Assembly (NCBI GenBank): GCA_001179505.1
Contig: CDMY01000929.1
Span: 23,608 to 87,607 of the forward strand
Length of the DNA stretch: 64,000 nucleotides
Direction of reading: 5' to 3'
Source of the DNA: Vitrella brassicaformis
Lineage: Eukaryota > Sar > Vitrellaceae
The notes under the pieces were generated by a model that saw only the letters and a program-made list of their open reading frames with translations, was not told where the DNA came from and searched no databases. Positions 21,801 through 32,810 of the stretch are shown piece by piece. Position 1 is the stretch's first letter. Every line of letters begins with the position of its first letter. The position numbers and the translations under genes were made by a program.

Positions 21801-24254
21801 GGGTGGTGGTGGTGGTGTTGATGCGGATCGGTCTTCATCGGTGCTCAATGGGCGACGGAGCGACGACAGCGGGGAGGGGGGGAAGGGGGACGGTAGGCAT
21901 AGCACACAATCACAATCACAATCACACACACAGACATTGCACACACGTCTGTGTGTGTGTGCGCGTGTTCGTGTTGGTCTTTGTTCAGGCGGCGATGGGT
22001 CGGATTCCCAGTCGTCTCAGTCAGAAGAGAGCGACCAGGACGAGAGCGTCGCTGACACAGGTGAGTGAGTGTACGCACACTCACCTATTTCTCCACACTC
22101 ATCCACTCTTCATGTCCGTCCATGTCTCTGTGTGTGTGTGCTTAGGGAGCCCCAGCATCCCTCAGCTACGCACTCTCGCCAAACACATCTGCACTGTGGT
22201 GGGAATATCATACACAACACACGCAGCCACCCAACCGACCCACCCACATGTCTGTCTGTCTGTCTGTCTGTGTAGGCGCAAGAGCTCGGCTCGTATGACG
22301 ACTGCACGTGTCTGGTGGCCTTCATTCGGCCAGGTAGGTACACACACATCCCCACATCTCTCAGAAATCCGCTCACTCACTGACCCGTTTCTTCGTTCAC
22401 GCTCAGGCAAGTGCTACAACTTCCCTGCGGCCGAGGGGACCGGTACACACACACACACACACACACACATCCACAACCCTCCGTCCCTCCACCTGTCTTT
22501 TGTGTGTGTGTGTGTGCAGGTGACCCGAATTCCCCCCCATCGATGGAGGTCTGCACCGGCGGCAAACGACGACTCATGAAAAGAGAGGTCAACACAAACA
22601 CAAACACACACATGGGATGGATGGATAGATTGGTCACATCTGTGTGTGTGTGCGTGTGTGTGTGTGTGTGTGCAGCGTCGTGCGATTCGGCGAGCAGACA
22701 GAAATATCAACACGCCTGTGGACGAACAGGTGCGTACACTTACACGCACGCACCATGCGCACACCTGGAATACGTCTGTGTATTGGTGTGTGCGTGTGTG
22801 TGCTGCAGGCGGCTGACTACGAGCAGGATATCGCTCTCCAGCACAAGACCTTCAGGTGGTGTCTTGATTAGTGACTAACTGCTATCTTTGTGAGACATTT
22901 CGCATCCATGTGTCCATCAGGGAACACACAGAGGCGGAGCAGTCCATACTCTCGAGAATGGGATACGAAGCCGACAAATGGTACAAACCATCACACACAC
23001 TTTCACACACAATCACACAATATCGCCTCTCTCCCGCTCTGTGTGTGTGCGTGGGTACATCAAAGGGACATGCCGAGTTCGTCTGACAGCGACGAATCGT
23101 CATCCGAGGAAGGAGACAACGACAGACACGACAAGGATGACAACGAAAATATCAGTGAGTTGGTTGGCACATCACATCCACACACCCATCCGCGCCGCAC
23201 ACAATACGCCTCAATGAATGTCATGTGTGCAGATCTCCGCCTGTCGTCTGAGCGTGCCGTGCTGCGATCGAGGAAGACCAAGACGTCACTCGACGATACG
23301 AATGACAACAACGTCAACGTACACACACACAGAGCACAGCCCCCCTCCACCCCACGCGCACACACACACACCTCTCACGTGTGTATGCAATGCAATCGAC
23401 GTATGTGCACCATGGAAGGCATGCCATGTCTGTGCAGCTGACGATCGACTTCTCGCCGGCCTCTAACGCAGCCCTTCATGGATCGCCAGCAGGCGTATGC
23501 ACACACACAGGCACACACACACACACACACGCACAGAAAGACACAAGGTACCGACGCATTTCTCCATGTTAAATGTATGCGTGTTGTGCTGTGTATGCAG
23601 AACAACAAGATGAAGATGGTGTTTGAGCGGCCGCAGACGCCCATCGCTGCCTGCCATTCGGGTGCGTGCATGTGCCACATTCACATATGATGGGAGGGTG
23701 CATCATGGGTGCGTGTGTGTGTGTGTGTGTAGATGGTGCTGAGGATGCCGAATCCACGCCAGGCGGCAATGCCAATGCCCTGCCGTCACTGACGTCCGTC
23801 CTGCTGGTTGGATGGACTCATGCACACATGTACATGACGGACGGGACGTCTCTCCCTCCCTGGATCTGTGGGTGTGCAGAATGGCGACCATTCTCAGCAG
23901 CCCAGCACGCCTGAGCAAAAGCCGGCCACCAGGAGAGGGCGAATGAGGTACGCACGTCTTTTTGGGGTGACACGTCTCACCTTTCAATGTGCACACACTC
24001 ACAGGTCGCCCTTCTACTCCCCCCTTCCCGCCCCGTCATTGCCAATCGATGAGCCTCACGACCATGACCGCCATATTGGCCACACGGCGTGGCACACGAG
24101 TGACTTTGAGCACGAGGCCAAGCGCATCCGCATCCATACCGACACACACACCGCTGTTGCTGCTGGGGGGGAGGGTGGGGCAGACAGCAACGGTAGAAAA
24201 GACGGGGTTGGGGGGGATGGGGGTGGGGATAGTGATAGAATGGACGAGGGCTGA
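18900..24254 (+). CDS. PP2C-type protein phosphatase with long disordered regions, 34 exons
   Basis: Exon starts: 18900, 19065, 19217, 19433, 19614, 19765, 19861, 19974, 20105, 20254, 20417, 20576, 20737, 20848, 21007, 21209, 21385, 21535, 21714, 21989, 22146, 22276, 22407, 22520, 22676, 22809, 22921, 23066, 23233, 23438, 23601, 23733, 23880, 24005. The sum is 826 residues in one frame. Residues about 150-515 carry the metal-dependent Ser/Thr phosphatase motifs GRFHANEDR, CDGHDGSKCAEF, LGDCRAAW, TIGDFDVKN and ATDGVWESLS, so the acidic metal ligands are retained. The final motif reads YDDCTCLVAF where Asp-Asn is usual. Exons 19-20 insert a Gly/Ser/acidic loop of about 80 residues before it. 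The last 310 residues are acidic, Ser-rich and disordered. The first 20 residues are Lys-rich. The intron after 21586 has a GC donor. Likely cytosolic or nuclear. Confidence 0.92.
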
Positions 24255-24477
24255 TGGATGTACGGATTGACTCATGAATGATGTATGGATTGACTCAACC
24301 ATGGAAGTTTGGCTGAGCACAGGTTAGTTCAGTAACACACAGACAGACATGTACGTACCTTGAACTGCGTCACATGTGAACGAGGCAGCCACAACGCACC
24401 GCATTGGTGTTGCGAGATCGTTTGTTACTCGTCCTCCACCAATGCACTTCAACAACCACTGCGACTTCAACCACTGC

Positions 24478-24492
24478 AAAGCTCGCAAAACC
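24478..24492 (-). promoter_or_regulatory. GCGAGCT element on minus strand
   Basis: GTTTTGCGAGCTTTG on the minus strand, about 70 bp upstream of the 24559 start codon but in the opposite orientation to that gene. The core matches the other elements. No minus-strand gene to its left is recognised, so its role is unclear. Confidence 0.3.
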
Positions 24493-24558
24493 CAGAGTCA
24501 TTCTTACCCTTCCCCCCACATTCACCCTTAACCACCACTGCGAGTCATCTCGACTGGG

Positions 24559-25369
24559 ATGGGGGTCGGTCAATCTCGCGCCACTCTCGTTTCTCGAGCG
24601 GAAACCGCTATGAAACAACTGGAGGTCCACCCTCCTGACCTGTCCGAGCTGGGTTGGGATGATTTCCAGGCGCTTGAGACTACACTCAATGCGGACGGCT
24701 CGGTCAAGGACAAGGACATGTTCCTGCACTACGTGAGGGGATTCCATCAGCGGCAACAGGCTGCGCCTGATGGCGAGAAGAGGGGAGGTTACAAAGTGCA
24801 GGACCTACATCGCCAGGTGACTGACACATGGGCGTGAGGAAGTGACACCATCCCATCGATGCGTTATGTCTTGTGCTGTGTGTGTTGCGGTGCTTTCAGT
24901 CTGGTCTCGGGCGAGGCTGATCCTGTCCCTCCCTCATCGGCTGGGTTGCCCGAGTCTGGTTCCTCCCCTGTGGTGGATGAGTCCATCGTGGCAGGTGGGG
25001 TCAAGGGGGCGATGCCGTCACCGAGGGCCTCATGGGAAAGGGAAGATGAGGGAGATGACACAGCAGCAGCAGGAGGAAGGCAAGGCAGGTGAGGGCAAGG
25101 AGGGGTGACCGTTCCGTGCGTATCGACGTGCGCACGAGTCATCAAACGTCGATACGTATGAGCCATCATCTCTGCTGTGTGTGCAGTTTCTCGTGGAATG
25201 GGAGGTATTACTCGAAGGAGCTGATCGCCGACATGAATGATCCGGTGAGCAGACGGAGAGAGAACAGGCTGCATACATGCATGGATACACCTGCATCCAT
25301 CCGTGCCGTCAGAGTAAAGAGATGTGCTGGTCCGAAGCTGTCGGAGAGGGATTTGGTGCTGGTCGGTAG
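24559..25369 (+). CDS. Small hypothetical protein, possible N-myristoylation
   Basis: Proposed exons 24559-24833, 24900-25088, 25187-25244, 25313-25369 give 192 residues in one frame. The donor at 24834 (GTGAGG) was preferred over an earlier GTGACT because only it keeps the frame. The N-terminus MGVGQSRATL could be an N-myristoylation signal. An acidic, Gln/Asp-containing N-terminal half is followed by a Pro/Ser/Glu linker and a short C-terminal motif, SFSWNGRYYSKELIADMNDP, which looks like the conserved part. No family recognised. Confidence 0.5.
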
Positions 25370-26567
25370 CTCATCGATGCTGCCTTATTATTGTGGCGCT
25401 GGTGGATGTGGCAATGTCGATTGAGCCACTGCATCAACACCACAAGTGGTACAGAGTTTGCAGCCGGATCTCACTGCCTGCCATCTTACATACAGGGCAC
25501 GTGACTGCATGGATTGCCCATGGCCATCACTGCTCTCACTGCTCTTTTATCGGCTTTCGGTGGCTAATCTATCTATCGGCTGGCGCCCGGCCACGCCATC
25601 GCTGTGTGCCAGGTGTTGAGTAGGCGAGTTCGGTGCATGTGTGTCTGGACTGCTGATGTCAGTGAGTGAGAGTGAGGCGATGCGATTCTCGAGGCCATCC
25701 CTTGGTGCCCATTGAAGGGATCCACTCGAGGCCAATGCAGGTGAACTCAATCAACATGCACACACTCACGCAAACCATGGCGTCAAATCATCCATTGCAA
25801 AGGTTCAATAAGAAATGCAAGCCGTTTCGGTCCACAATGCTGCCTGGTCAAGAGCGTTGACTCTCGCTGAGCACCCGCAGAGGTCAAATGAAGGCCCGCT
25901 GCACCCAAACAGGCGCAAATGATGGCATCAGAGCTCCATTCGCGGCCGGTCGGCGGCCAACAGGGGAAAGATCTCATCAAAGTGAGCGTAATTCGTGCAA
26001 TCTGACTTCAGCTATGGCAGCCGCCATCCTCTCTGCCCCTGCCTGCCTTCTATGGCCCTCGCTTGTCCGCAGAAAGCAAAATGAAGGTGCGGCGAGATTT
26101 TTGCGAGCTGAGACGGAGGCAAGCCCGCATTTAGAATCCGCGGCGAGTTTTCACATTCTTCGTCCGCGTTCGGCTTTCCAGCCTTCTTTCAGCCACAGAT
26201 CCTCCAGTTTCTTTTCTTTTCGGCTGGTTGTTGGCTTGTGTTGTCCGCCGCATCTCCCTCGACCCCTCCCAACTTGTCCGCATTTCATCCGCCACTTTTT
26301 CCTCCACCGCCGTGCCCCGGGCGAGGCCTCGCCTGGTGGCGCCCTGCCTTCTGCTGAGTGGCTGGCGACTGCCTGGCGTAAGCTGAGTGGCACGCGCCTT
26401 CTTCTCGCATATACCGACCACCAACAGGTGAGTGTGGCCTCGTGTGTCATGTCTGTTGGGTGTGGTGATGGTGGGATGTATGGTTGGTGTGTAGGGATGA
26501 ATGTATGGCGCATTTTGTTGCCGTGGGTGTCCTCATAGGCCTCTCAGTGCCATGTCTGTGTCTGCAG
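25370..26567. other. Intergenic plus probable 5' untranslated exon
   Basis: 25370-26090 shows nothing I can support as a gene. At 26100-26112 is TTTGCGAGCTGAG. There is then no ATG until past a good donor (CAACAG then GTGAGT, about 26429), and the next acceptor (CTGCAG at about 26567) is followed at once by ATG. This fits a spliced 5' leader for the next small gene. Confidence 0.45.
26100..26112 (+). promoter_or_regulatory. Putative promoter element TTTGCGAGCTGAG
   Basis: Identical over 13 bases to the copy at 18576-18588. Followed by ATG-free sequence and a probable leader intron, consistent with a transcription start nearby. Confidence 0.5.
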
Positions 26568-26869
26568 ATGAAAGGGCGATTTCTTCTTTTCATCGCCGTC
26601 TCCTTTTCTCGACACATCTCTCTGAAGGTCCGCAAGTGCCTCACTGAGTCTGGTGTTCACGTGCACGTCAGTGTCTTTGTCTCTTGCTTTTCAGAAATGT
26701 GACCCCTTGGTCCGACCGGACTCCGACGGAAAGAAGGGGAGAGAAGAGACAGATCAGATCAAATAATCCAATTCATCGTTGTCCCTTGCAGCTGACCAGG
26801 AAGTTTTACCACGACGACTACAACCGTGTGGTCGAAAAGAAGATATGCACACGAAAGACACGAAGGTAG
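26568..26869 (+). CDS. Very small hypothetical protein (about 50 residues)
   Basis: ATG follows directly after an acceptor. The proposed exons are 26568-26627, about 26695-26710 and 26792-26869. They give a short basic protein beginning MKGRFLLFIAVSFSRHISLK and ending KICTRKTRR, with KFYHDDYNRVVEKK between. An alternative reading through the second exon stops at about 26765. The conserved-looking basic C-terminus is the only argument for coding. No family recognised. Confidence 0.35.
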
Positions 26870-27114
26870 TCGTATACTGATGTGCACTGTGTCAGAAATT
26901 CAGAACGCTCACTGATTTTTTCAGCAGAAAACGAGCTGTGTCTTCAGACAGAAGCTCCAACAGAAGCCGAGCTTCTGAGTAGGCCAGTCGCTTCCTTCGC
27001 GCCGCCACCAAAAGCTCTTTATATCGTGAAGAACACTTGACATCCATCCATCCATCTCGGTCGGCACCTAGACCTCCTTCCTCACCTCTCATGTTTGTCA
27101 TGTGTGCTACATCA

Positions 27115-29358
27115 TGGACGCAGGCGGCCCGCAACCAGCCCCAGCCCCAGCCCCAGCCACCTGCCTCGGAGTCTTGGGGACCGCCGTCAAGTGCACCACC
27201 ACCGCCCATCGCCCCTCACAAAGAATATCAAGCCGACAACAAAGGCCAACAAGCACAACATCAACATCGACCCCCCGCCGGCCGCTGCCGAGGACACAAA
27301 CGCGTCGCTCATCAAAGTGAGCGGAGAGAGAGGGCGGGGCACTGACAGGCGATAATGCACTCATGTGTGTGTCTGTGTCTGTGTCTGTCTGTCTGTGTGT
27401 GTGCACATCGTCTTCCAGCGCCTTTTCTCCTTCGTTCCAGTGCCTTTTCTCCTCTGTTCCGACGGTTGTGGTGACAGATACCATCGACAAATCGTACCCA
27501 CCACCACGATAGCCGAGAGAGACGACAAAACGGTCCTCTCAGGAGTTCGAACCGCAGACGGTTGAGGGTCACGTCCCTCGGCCTGCTCACGGGCTGCACA
27601 GCCATGTTCGCGCTCGTGGCTGCCGTGTACTGGAGCTGCGAGCTGTCCGTGGAGGTGCTGGGCCCGCTGCTGTGTGTTCTGACGGTCTTCTGCCTCGGCT
27701 CCATTGCTGGGTAAGAAATGTGCACCGCAGAAGCATGATCTTGACCCATGATTCATACGTAACTCGTCGTGTGTGTATTCGATGTGTGTGTTTCCCTTCA
27801 GGGCTGTTGGCATGATATGTGACATCATCTGCCCGCCGGGACTCACACCCACACAACTGCTCACCGTGTTCGCGTTGGCGCAGGCCGTCATGGGCGTGGT
27901 GTCTCTCTCCCTGTCTCAACACATCGCTGCTGGCGGGGTGGTCGGTGCTGGTGGCGGTATGGGGCGTCCTCACCGGGCCCAAGCGGAGGGTATTGTTCGG
28001 CAGTGGGAAAAGATGGTTGGGCAGACACACAGCGAGAATCTCGTCCTGGTACGCACTACTGTCTGTCTGCAGACACACACCAAACCACTCCACAGCCATT
28101 CTCTTGATTGGTATTCCTTGTTCATCTACACACATATATAGGACACTCGATTCTCCAGGAGACGGCAGGCCACCATCGCCGAGCTGTACGCTGACATCCG
28201 CCGCACCGCAGACACGTACGTATGGATCTGTGTGTGTGGGGAGAGGGAAACCCAGATATATCGATGCGTCTGTCTGCCTGTCCGTCTCAATCAGGTATCT
28301 GCGGAAGGACCCCGACCACCACAAAGGGAGACCCATTGCCTGTCCGCCCACCATCAGCCCTGCCAACCTGCTGCGGCGTGTGAGCCTGTGGCCCAGCCCC
28401 CTCCTCGCCCTTCCCCCCCCCACACACATCGGCAACCGTATGCCCACGCACACCGAGATGCACAAGCACGGTGTGAGAACATGACGAGATCGACATGTGG
28501 GAGTCATCCTTTCGTGTCTCTGTACTCGCAGATCGAATCGTTGTCTACATTTTATATTCGTCGGCATATCTTCGGTTCTTCGCAGTCATGTCGTTTCCGA
28601 CAGGACCAGAACAAGACCTCAATGGCAAAGACATACATTGAATACATAAGGAGTACTTTGTCTTCTTTGCTCTTCTCTCTGTCGATGGGTGGTTTGCAGA
28701 TCGCTGGCTACATTTTATATTCGATCGGGCCGATGACTTCGAATCGCACGTACTGTCTTGCTTGCCGTTTGCACATCAGAAGTGAGCTGTCAAAATATAC
28801 TATGTATACTGATCAAGTCAGTCGTGTGTACGTGTCTTGTGCCTCTTCGTGTACAGATGGATGTCGCTGTCTCCATCTCATATCTCCGATGGGCCTGCCT
28901 ACTAAATCATCCACGTCTGCCCCCGGCGGCCCCACAGGTACGTACCTAAGTGAGGGAGACACAAAAGAGGTGATAATCAAGATTTGCTCATGTCTCTTCT
29001 CTTTTCTCTGTTTGTCTCCGCATCTTTGGCCGCTTCGGCGGCCCCCTGAGACGCCTCCTCTATCTGGCGCGCTACCCCACGGGCCAGCCTACGCCCTCCA
29101 CTTGCAGCGTTGATGACGCTTGCCTGATGCGATGTGGGTACTCACCTGTGTGTTCCCATCTGTTCTGCGATCCCCAGGAGGTCAGTCGTCTCTTGAAGGA
29201 GAAGTTGCGCGCCGAGCGGGAGGAGAGGGTTAAGAAGGAGGCCCTACTCGAGCAGTTGGACCGAGAGGGAACGCGGGCCAATGGCTGCCAACGACCTCTG
29301 CTGCCCTGTCTTTCAGGAGCTGTTGCGTATGTGCCGGGACAAGTCGGAGATCAACAAG
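27115..29358 (+). CDS. Multi-pass membrane protein, array copy A
   Basis: Most complete 5' member of a local family. Supported exons: about 27479-27710 (basic start, then transmembrane segments ending CLGSIAG), 27802-28048 (AVGMICDIICP, then a helix and QWEKMVGQT), 28142-28215 and 28295-28379 (IAELYADIRRTADTYLRKDP), then less certain exons at about 28533-28610, 28700-28790 and 28859-28938. A basic segment FGRFGGPLRRLLYLARYP ends near 29133. A coiled coil (EVSRLLKEKLRAEREERVKK) with ELLRMCRDKSEINK ends at 29358. Phases agree from 27479 to 28379. The region before 27479 (GVLGTAVKCTTTAHR at 27160) is a frame-shifted relic of the exon seen at 29740. Function unknown. Membrane location inferred. 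Confidence 0.5.
27711..27757 (+). repeat. Conserved intron-start block, copy 1 of 3
   Basis: The first 47 bases of this intron (GTAAGAAATGTGCACCGCAG then AAGCATGATC and CCCATGATTCAT) recur at 29476-29522 and 32844-32890 with few changes. The last two copies can pair CATGG with CCATG or a near match as a short hairpin. See findings. Confidence 0.75.
28545..28723 (+). repeat. Dispersed CTACATTTTATAT motif (two copies here)
   Basis: CTACATTTTATATTCG at 28545-28560 and again at 28708-28723. Further copies: 29410-29424 (GTACATTTTATATCG), 32373-32386, 32533-32547, 33805-33819 (diverged, CTTCATTTCATATCG) and, on the minus strand, 58697-58681. Flanks are similar only for some copies (ACATCGCTG before, GGTCGGCCCT after). 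Confidence 0.7.
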
Positions 29359-29450
29359 GTAAGATCAGCGACTTGAACACATGCCAATCTGAATGCCCGT
29401 GTGGTGTGTGTACATTTTATATCGCGGCGGGAGGGAGGCAAGGGTGGGAC

Positions 29451-30998
29451 GGCACTGCCTCGGTGCCATTGCTGGGTGAGAAATAAGCACCGCAGAAGCA
29501 TGGATCTCGACCCATGATTCATAGCTCGTCATGTATCCGGTCTGCGTGTGCGTTTCAGGGCTGCGGGGATGATGTGGGACATCATATGCCCACAGAGCCG
29601 CGTCTGTGCCACCACGCCAGCCCATGGCGCCGCCAGCAACAAAACCCTCGGCATGCTCCCCCACGCCCTCTCGGTGGTCATGGCCATCGAACAGCTGGCC
29701 CTCGCGGCATCCTGGCTCATCTACGGCTCGTGCGTGGGAGTCTTCGGGCCCGCTGTCAAGTGGTGCACCGTCACCGCACCACGACACTTCAACGGATCCC
29801 TCACGGTGAGCCAGGGCAGCCAGGGAGGGAGGGGAGGGAGGGAGGGAGGGAAGCGAACAATGCACCACACACGTGCACTTGTGTGCCTTTCTTTGTGTGC
29901 CTTTCTTTGTGTGCCTTTCTTTGTGTGCCTTTCTTTGTGTGTGTGTGTGTGGTGTGTGTGTGTGCAGTGGTTCGGTCTGTCTGCGGCTGAGAAGCCCATC
30001 GTCAACGCCAAGGGCGACACCCGCTGCGCCACCCACGACAGCCTCCCACCACACGACACGGCCTCCACCTCCTCCCCCAGCAGCCACACGCCCACACTGG
30101 GCCTCAAGAAGAAGAAGAGCAAGAAGCGGGCCAAGTTCGTGCCCGATCCAAGGCTTTACGCCAACCCAGAGGCAGCAGACAGCACCGCCGCCACCATCAT
30201 GGCTGTCGTCGAGGGTGTGGTCGAGGGGCTTTGTGGGCTGCCGTCTGCTGTTTTCGGCTGCCTGGCCTTCGTGTACAGCTTCGCCGAGAGCTGCCTCAAC
30301 GACCTGTGTTGCTTCGCCAAGGCCGTCTGGCTACTGATGAGCCGCCCATCGCCCAAAACCAAGATGGTCAAGGCCGACAAGGAAGGCGAGTACGTCATCG
30401 AGATCCCTCTGTTGCTCGAGGTGAGCCAGAGGNNNNNNNNNNNNNNNNNNNNNNNNNNNNNNNNNNNNNNNNNNNNNNNNNNNNNNNNNNNNNNNNNNNN
30501 NNNNNNNNNNNNNNNNNNNNNNNNNNNNNNNNNNNNNNNNNNNNNNNNNNNNNNNNNNNNNNNNNNNNNNNNNNNNNNNNNNNNNNNNNNNNNNNNNNNN
30601 NNNNNNNNNNNNNNNNNNNNNNNNNNNNNNNNNNNNNNNNNNNNNNNNNNNNNNNNNNNNNNNNNNNNNNNNNNNNNNNNNNNNNNNNNNNNNNNNNNNN
30701 NNNNNNNNNNNNNNNNNNNNNNNNNNNNNNNNGGAGACATGGACGAGAGTTTTCTCACTGTGTGTGTGTGTGTGCAGGGCACTGAGGCGGTGTTGGTGCT
30801 GGTGATAGTTGTGATGACGTTTGTGTCTGCGGCCTGCGTACTGATCCCCCCGTCACTGCCACTGCTGCTGCTGCTAGTGGGGGTGATCTGGCTGCTCCCC
30901 TCCAACAAGACCTCCATGTCACCACAGCAGGACGACAGTAACGCCGTCTACCATGATGCAGACGACGCCGTCTACCATGATGCACAGGAGGGAAACAG
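29451..30998 (+). CDS. Multi-pass membrane protein, array copy B (interrupted by gap)
   Basis: A truncated first exon ends at 29475 at the same junction as copy A. Then come exons 29559-29805 (AAGMMWDIICP, a helix, and VFGPAVKWCTVTAPRHF), 29968-30420 (WFGLSAAEKPIVNAKGD, a Lys-rich KKKKSKKRAKF stretch, two hydrophobic helices, ending IEIPLLLE), a 300-N gap, and 30778-30998 (a strong hydrophobic pair of helices, then a duplicated AVYHDA motif). The exon after the gap resembles the C-terminal helix pair of the MFS gene at 39.2 kb (ACVLIPP versus ACVLVPL, then a Leu/Val-rich helix ending WLP). No intact start codon is identified. It may be an internal part of a larger gene. Confidence 0.5.
30433..30732. 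other. Assembly gap (300 N)
   Basis: Exactly 300 N inside array copy B, directly after the donor at 30421. Confidence 0.98.
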
Positions 30999-31130
30999 GT
31001 GTGTACTGCATGCATATGGGCACCCACACACCCACACCACACGAAGAACGAACACGATGGGCACCAATACGTCAGTCAGTCAGTCCGGTTTCTGTGTCTG
31101 CTCTGCCTGTCCTGTATGCTATGCGCACAG

Positions 31131-31942
31131 CGACGAGGGGTCCGACTGGTGGAAGCTGGCTCATCGGGGTGTTGACGTTCGGACCCGCCGTCAAGTGGTG
31201 CATCGTCACCGCACCACAGCACTTCAAGAGGCCCGTCGCGGTGAGCCAGAGAGGGACAGAGGGAGGGGGACAGTGCCGACGCGCACCACACACGTGCACT
31301 TGTGTGCCTTTCTTTCTTGATGTGTGTGTGTGTGCAGTTGTTCGGTCTGTCTGCGGGCGAGCAGCAGAAGCCCATCGTCAACGCAAAGGGCGACGCCCCC
31401 GCCCCACCACCGACACGCCCACACTGCCCCCCAGGATGAAGAAGGGCAGAAAGCGGCCCAAGTTTGAACCTGACAAGAAACTTCATAGCATCTCCGAGGA
31501 GGCACCAGAGACCATCACCCCCATCGTCAGCGCGAAGGCGACACCCGCGGCGCCGCCAACGACATGGCATCCTCCACGGAAGTTCCTCCGCACCAAACAG
31601 TACCCTTCCGATGTAAGTCGATGGATGGCAGCCCCCACACACACGCAGAATGCATTCAAGGACATAATTGGATTGGATGTGTGTGGCGTGTGGTGGTCAG
31701 GTGGTTTTCTACGCCACCGACTGGCGGAACCCCTTTGAGTACTGTGTGGGCATTGGTTTGTACGGGAGGGTGTTCAAAGGCATTGTTGACGGTCAGTGAG
31801 AGAGCGTCCATTCGCAAGAAAGAAAGATTCCCACGTGCCATGTGTGTTGTGTGTGCCCCTTGGTTGTGCAGGGCGTGAGAGCATCTTAGTCGAGCAGTTG
31901 TGGGAGGACGGCTTCGAGAACGAGCTCAAGACATACCCTAAG
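31131..31942 (+). pseudogene. Array copy C, frameshifted and truncated
   Basis: Homologous to copy B exons. 31131-31236 joins SDEGSDWWK, in phase with the preceding exon, to a GVLTFGPAVKWCIVTAP segment in a different frame. 31338-31612 starts in frame as LFGLSAGEQQKPIVNAKGD but hits a stop, while its second half (PPRMKKGRKRPKFEPDKK) is open only in another frame. Two downstream exons, 31701-31791 (VVFYATDWRNPFEYCVGIG) and 31872-31942 (ESILVEQLWEDGFENELK), are intact and phase-compatible, so the 3' half may still be functional or was recently so. The copy ends abruptly where a duplicated piece of the MFS promoter begins. Confidence 0.6.
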
Positions 31943-32330
31943 GTTGCGAGCTGTTACAGCGCTTTTTTCAACAAATACCAGCACAACTTCTACCAGCTGC
32001 ACAGAGCTGATAGCTGCACAGAGCTGATAGCTGCACAGAGCTGTTACCGCGCTTTTTGCAAAAAATACCAGCACAAGTACCGATGCTCATCTCCGCTGCA
32101 GCGCCGTCGAAGGCCCGCAGCTGCGATGGGTAGCTACTGATGTTTTGTCGTTCGGTCGCTCCAACAGGCTTCTTTGGACCGCAGCTTGATCCATTCGGCT
32201 TTCCAGACACGGTAGACCGCTGAATTCGCATTGCAGATGGCCTTCTTCTCCACTGCAGTGGCGTTGATGGCCCGCTGCCCGCGTGAGCTGTGGCTGATAC
32301 TCCTTGTGATGTACCTGGAGTCGTCGTGTG
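31943..32330 (+). pseudogene. Duplicated promoter and first exon of the MFS gene
   Basis: Begins with CCTAAGG then TTGCGAGCT, matching the sequence upstream of the MFS gene at 36921-36938. It continues with AGCTGTTACAGCGC (compare 36990), CACAAGTACCGATG, and, at 32236, CCTTCTTCTCCACTGCAGTG versus the MFS start. It encodes STAVALMARCPRELWLILL against PTAVASIARCPRELWLIFL, then diverges. A tandem repeat of AGAGCTGATAGCTGCAC at 32004-32040 is inserted. No complete transporter follows, so this is a truncated pseudogene fragment. Confidence 0.75.
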
Positions 32331-32810
32331 GTGCTTGCGGCAGAGGGGGGAGGGCCCTCCTCGGATGGCTGTCTACATTTTATATCTGCAAGGCTTTGTC
32401 CACATCATCCCTCGAACAACGAATCGCCCGGTACGGAGAGCTCTAAGCGTCGCGTTCACGTGCGCAGATACATCACACTGAATGTCCGTTCATGTGTCTG
32501 TTTGTTTGTTTGTTTGGCAGAGACATCGCTGCCTACATTTTATATCGAGGTCGGCCCTGTACTTCATCACAATACCGCTGCCATGGCCAACAATTGTCGA
32601 GGTGACCTTGTGTCGCTGGAGCGCCTGCCTGTCGACTACAGAGCTCAACCAAGTCGTCTGCACAGGGTAGGGGTCAACGTTTCACACGCACGCACCTCAA
32701 CACACTCCTACAACCAGACCTCACGCTTCGCCTTGTCTGTCGGTTGGTTTGTTGGTTGGTTTGTTGGTTGACGACGAGCAGCCGCACCCCAATGCCCGAT
32801 GGGGTTCTGA

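Noticed and set aside
27819-28050. Alternative frame LLAGWSVLVAVWGVLTGP in array copy A, suggesting a frameshift
   Set aside because: The other frame is also open to the donor at 28048 and is the only one in phase with the next two exons.
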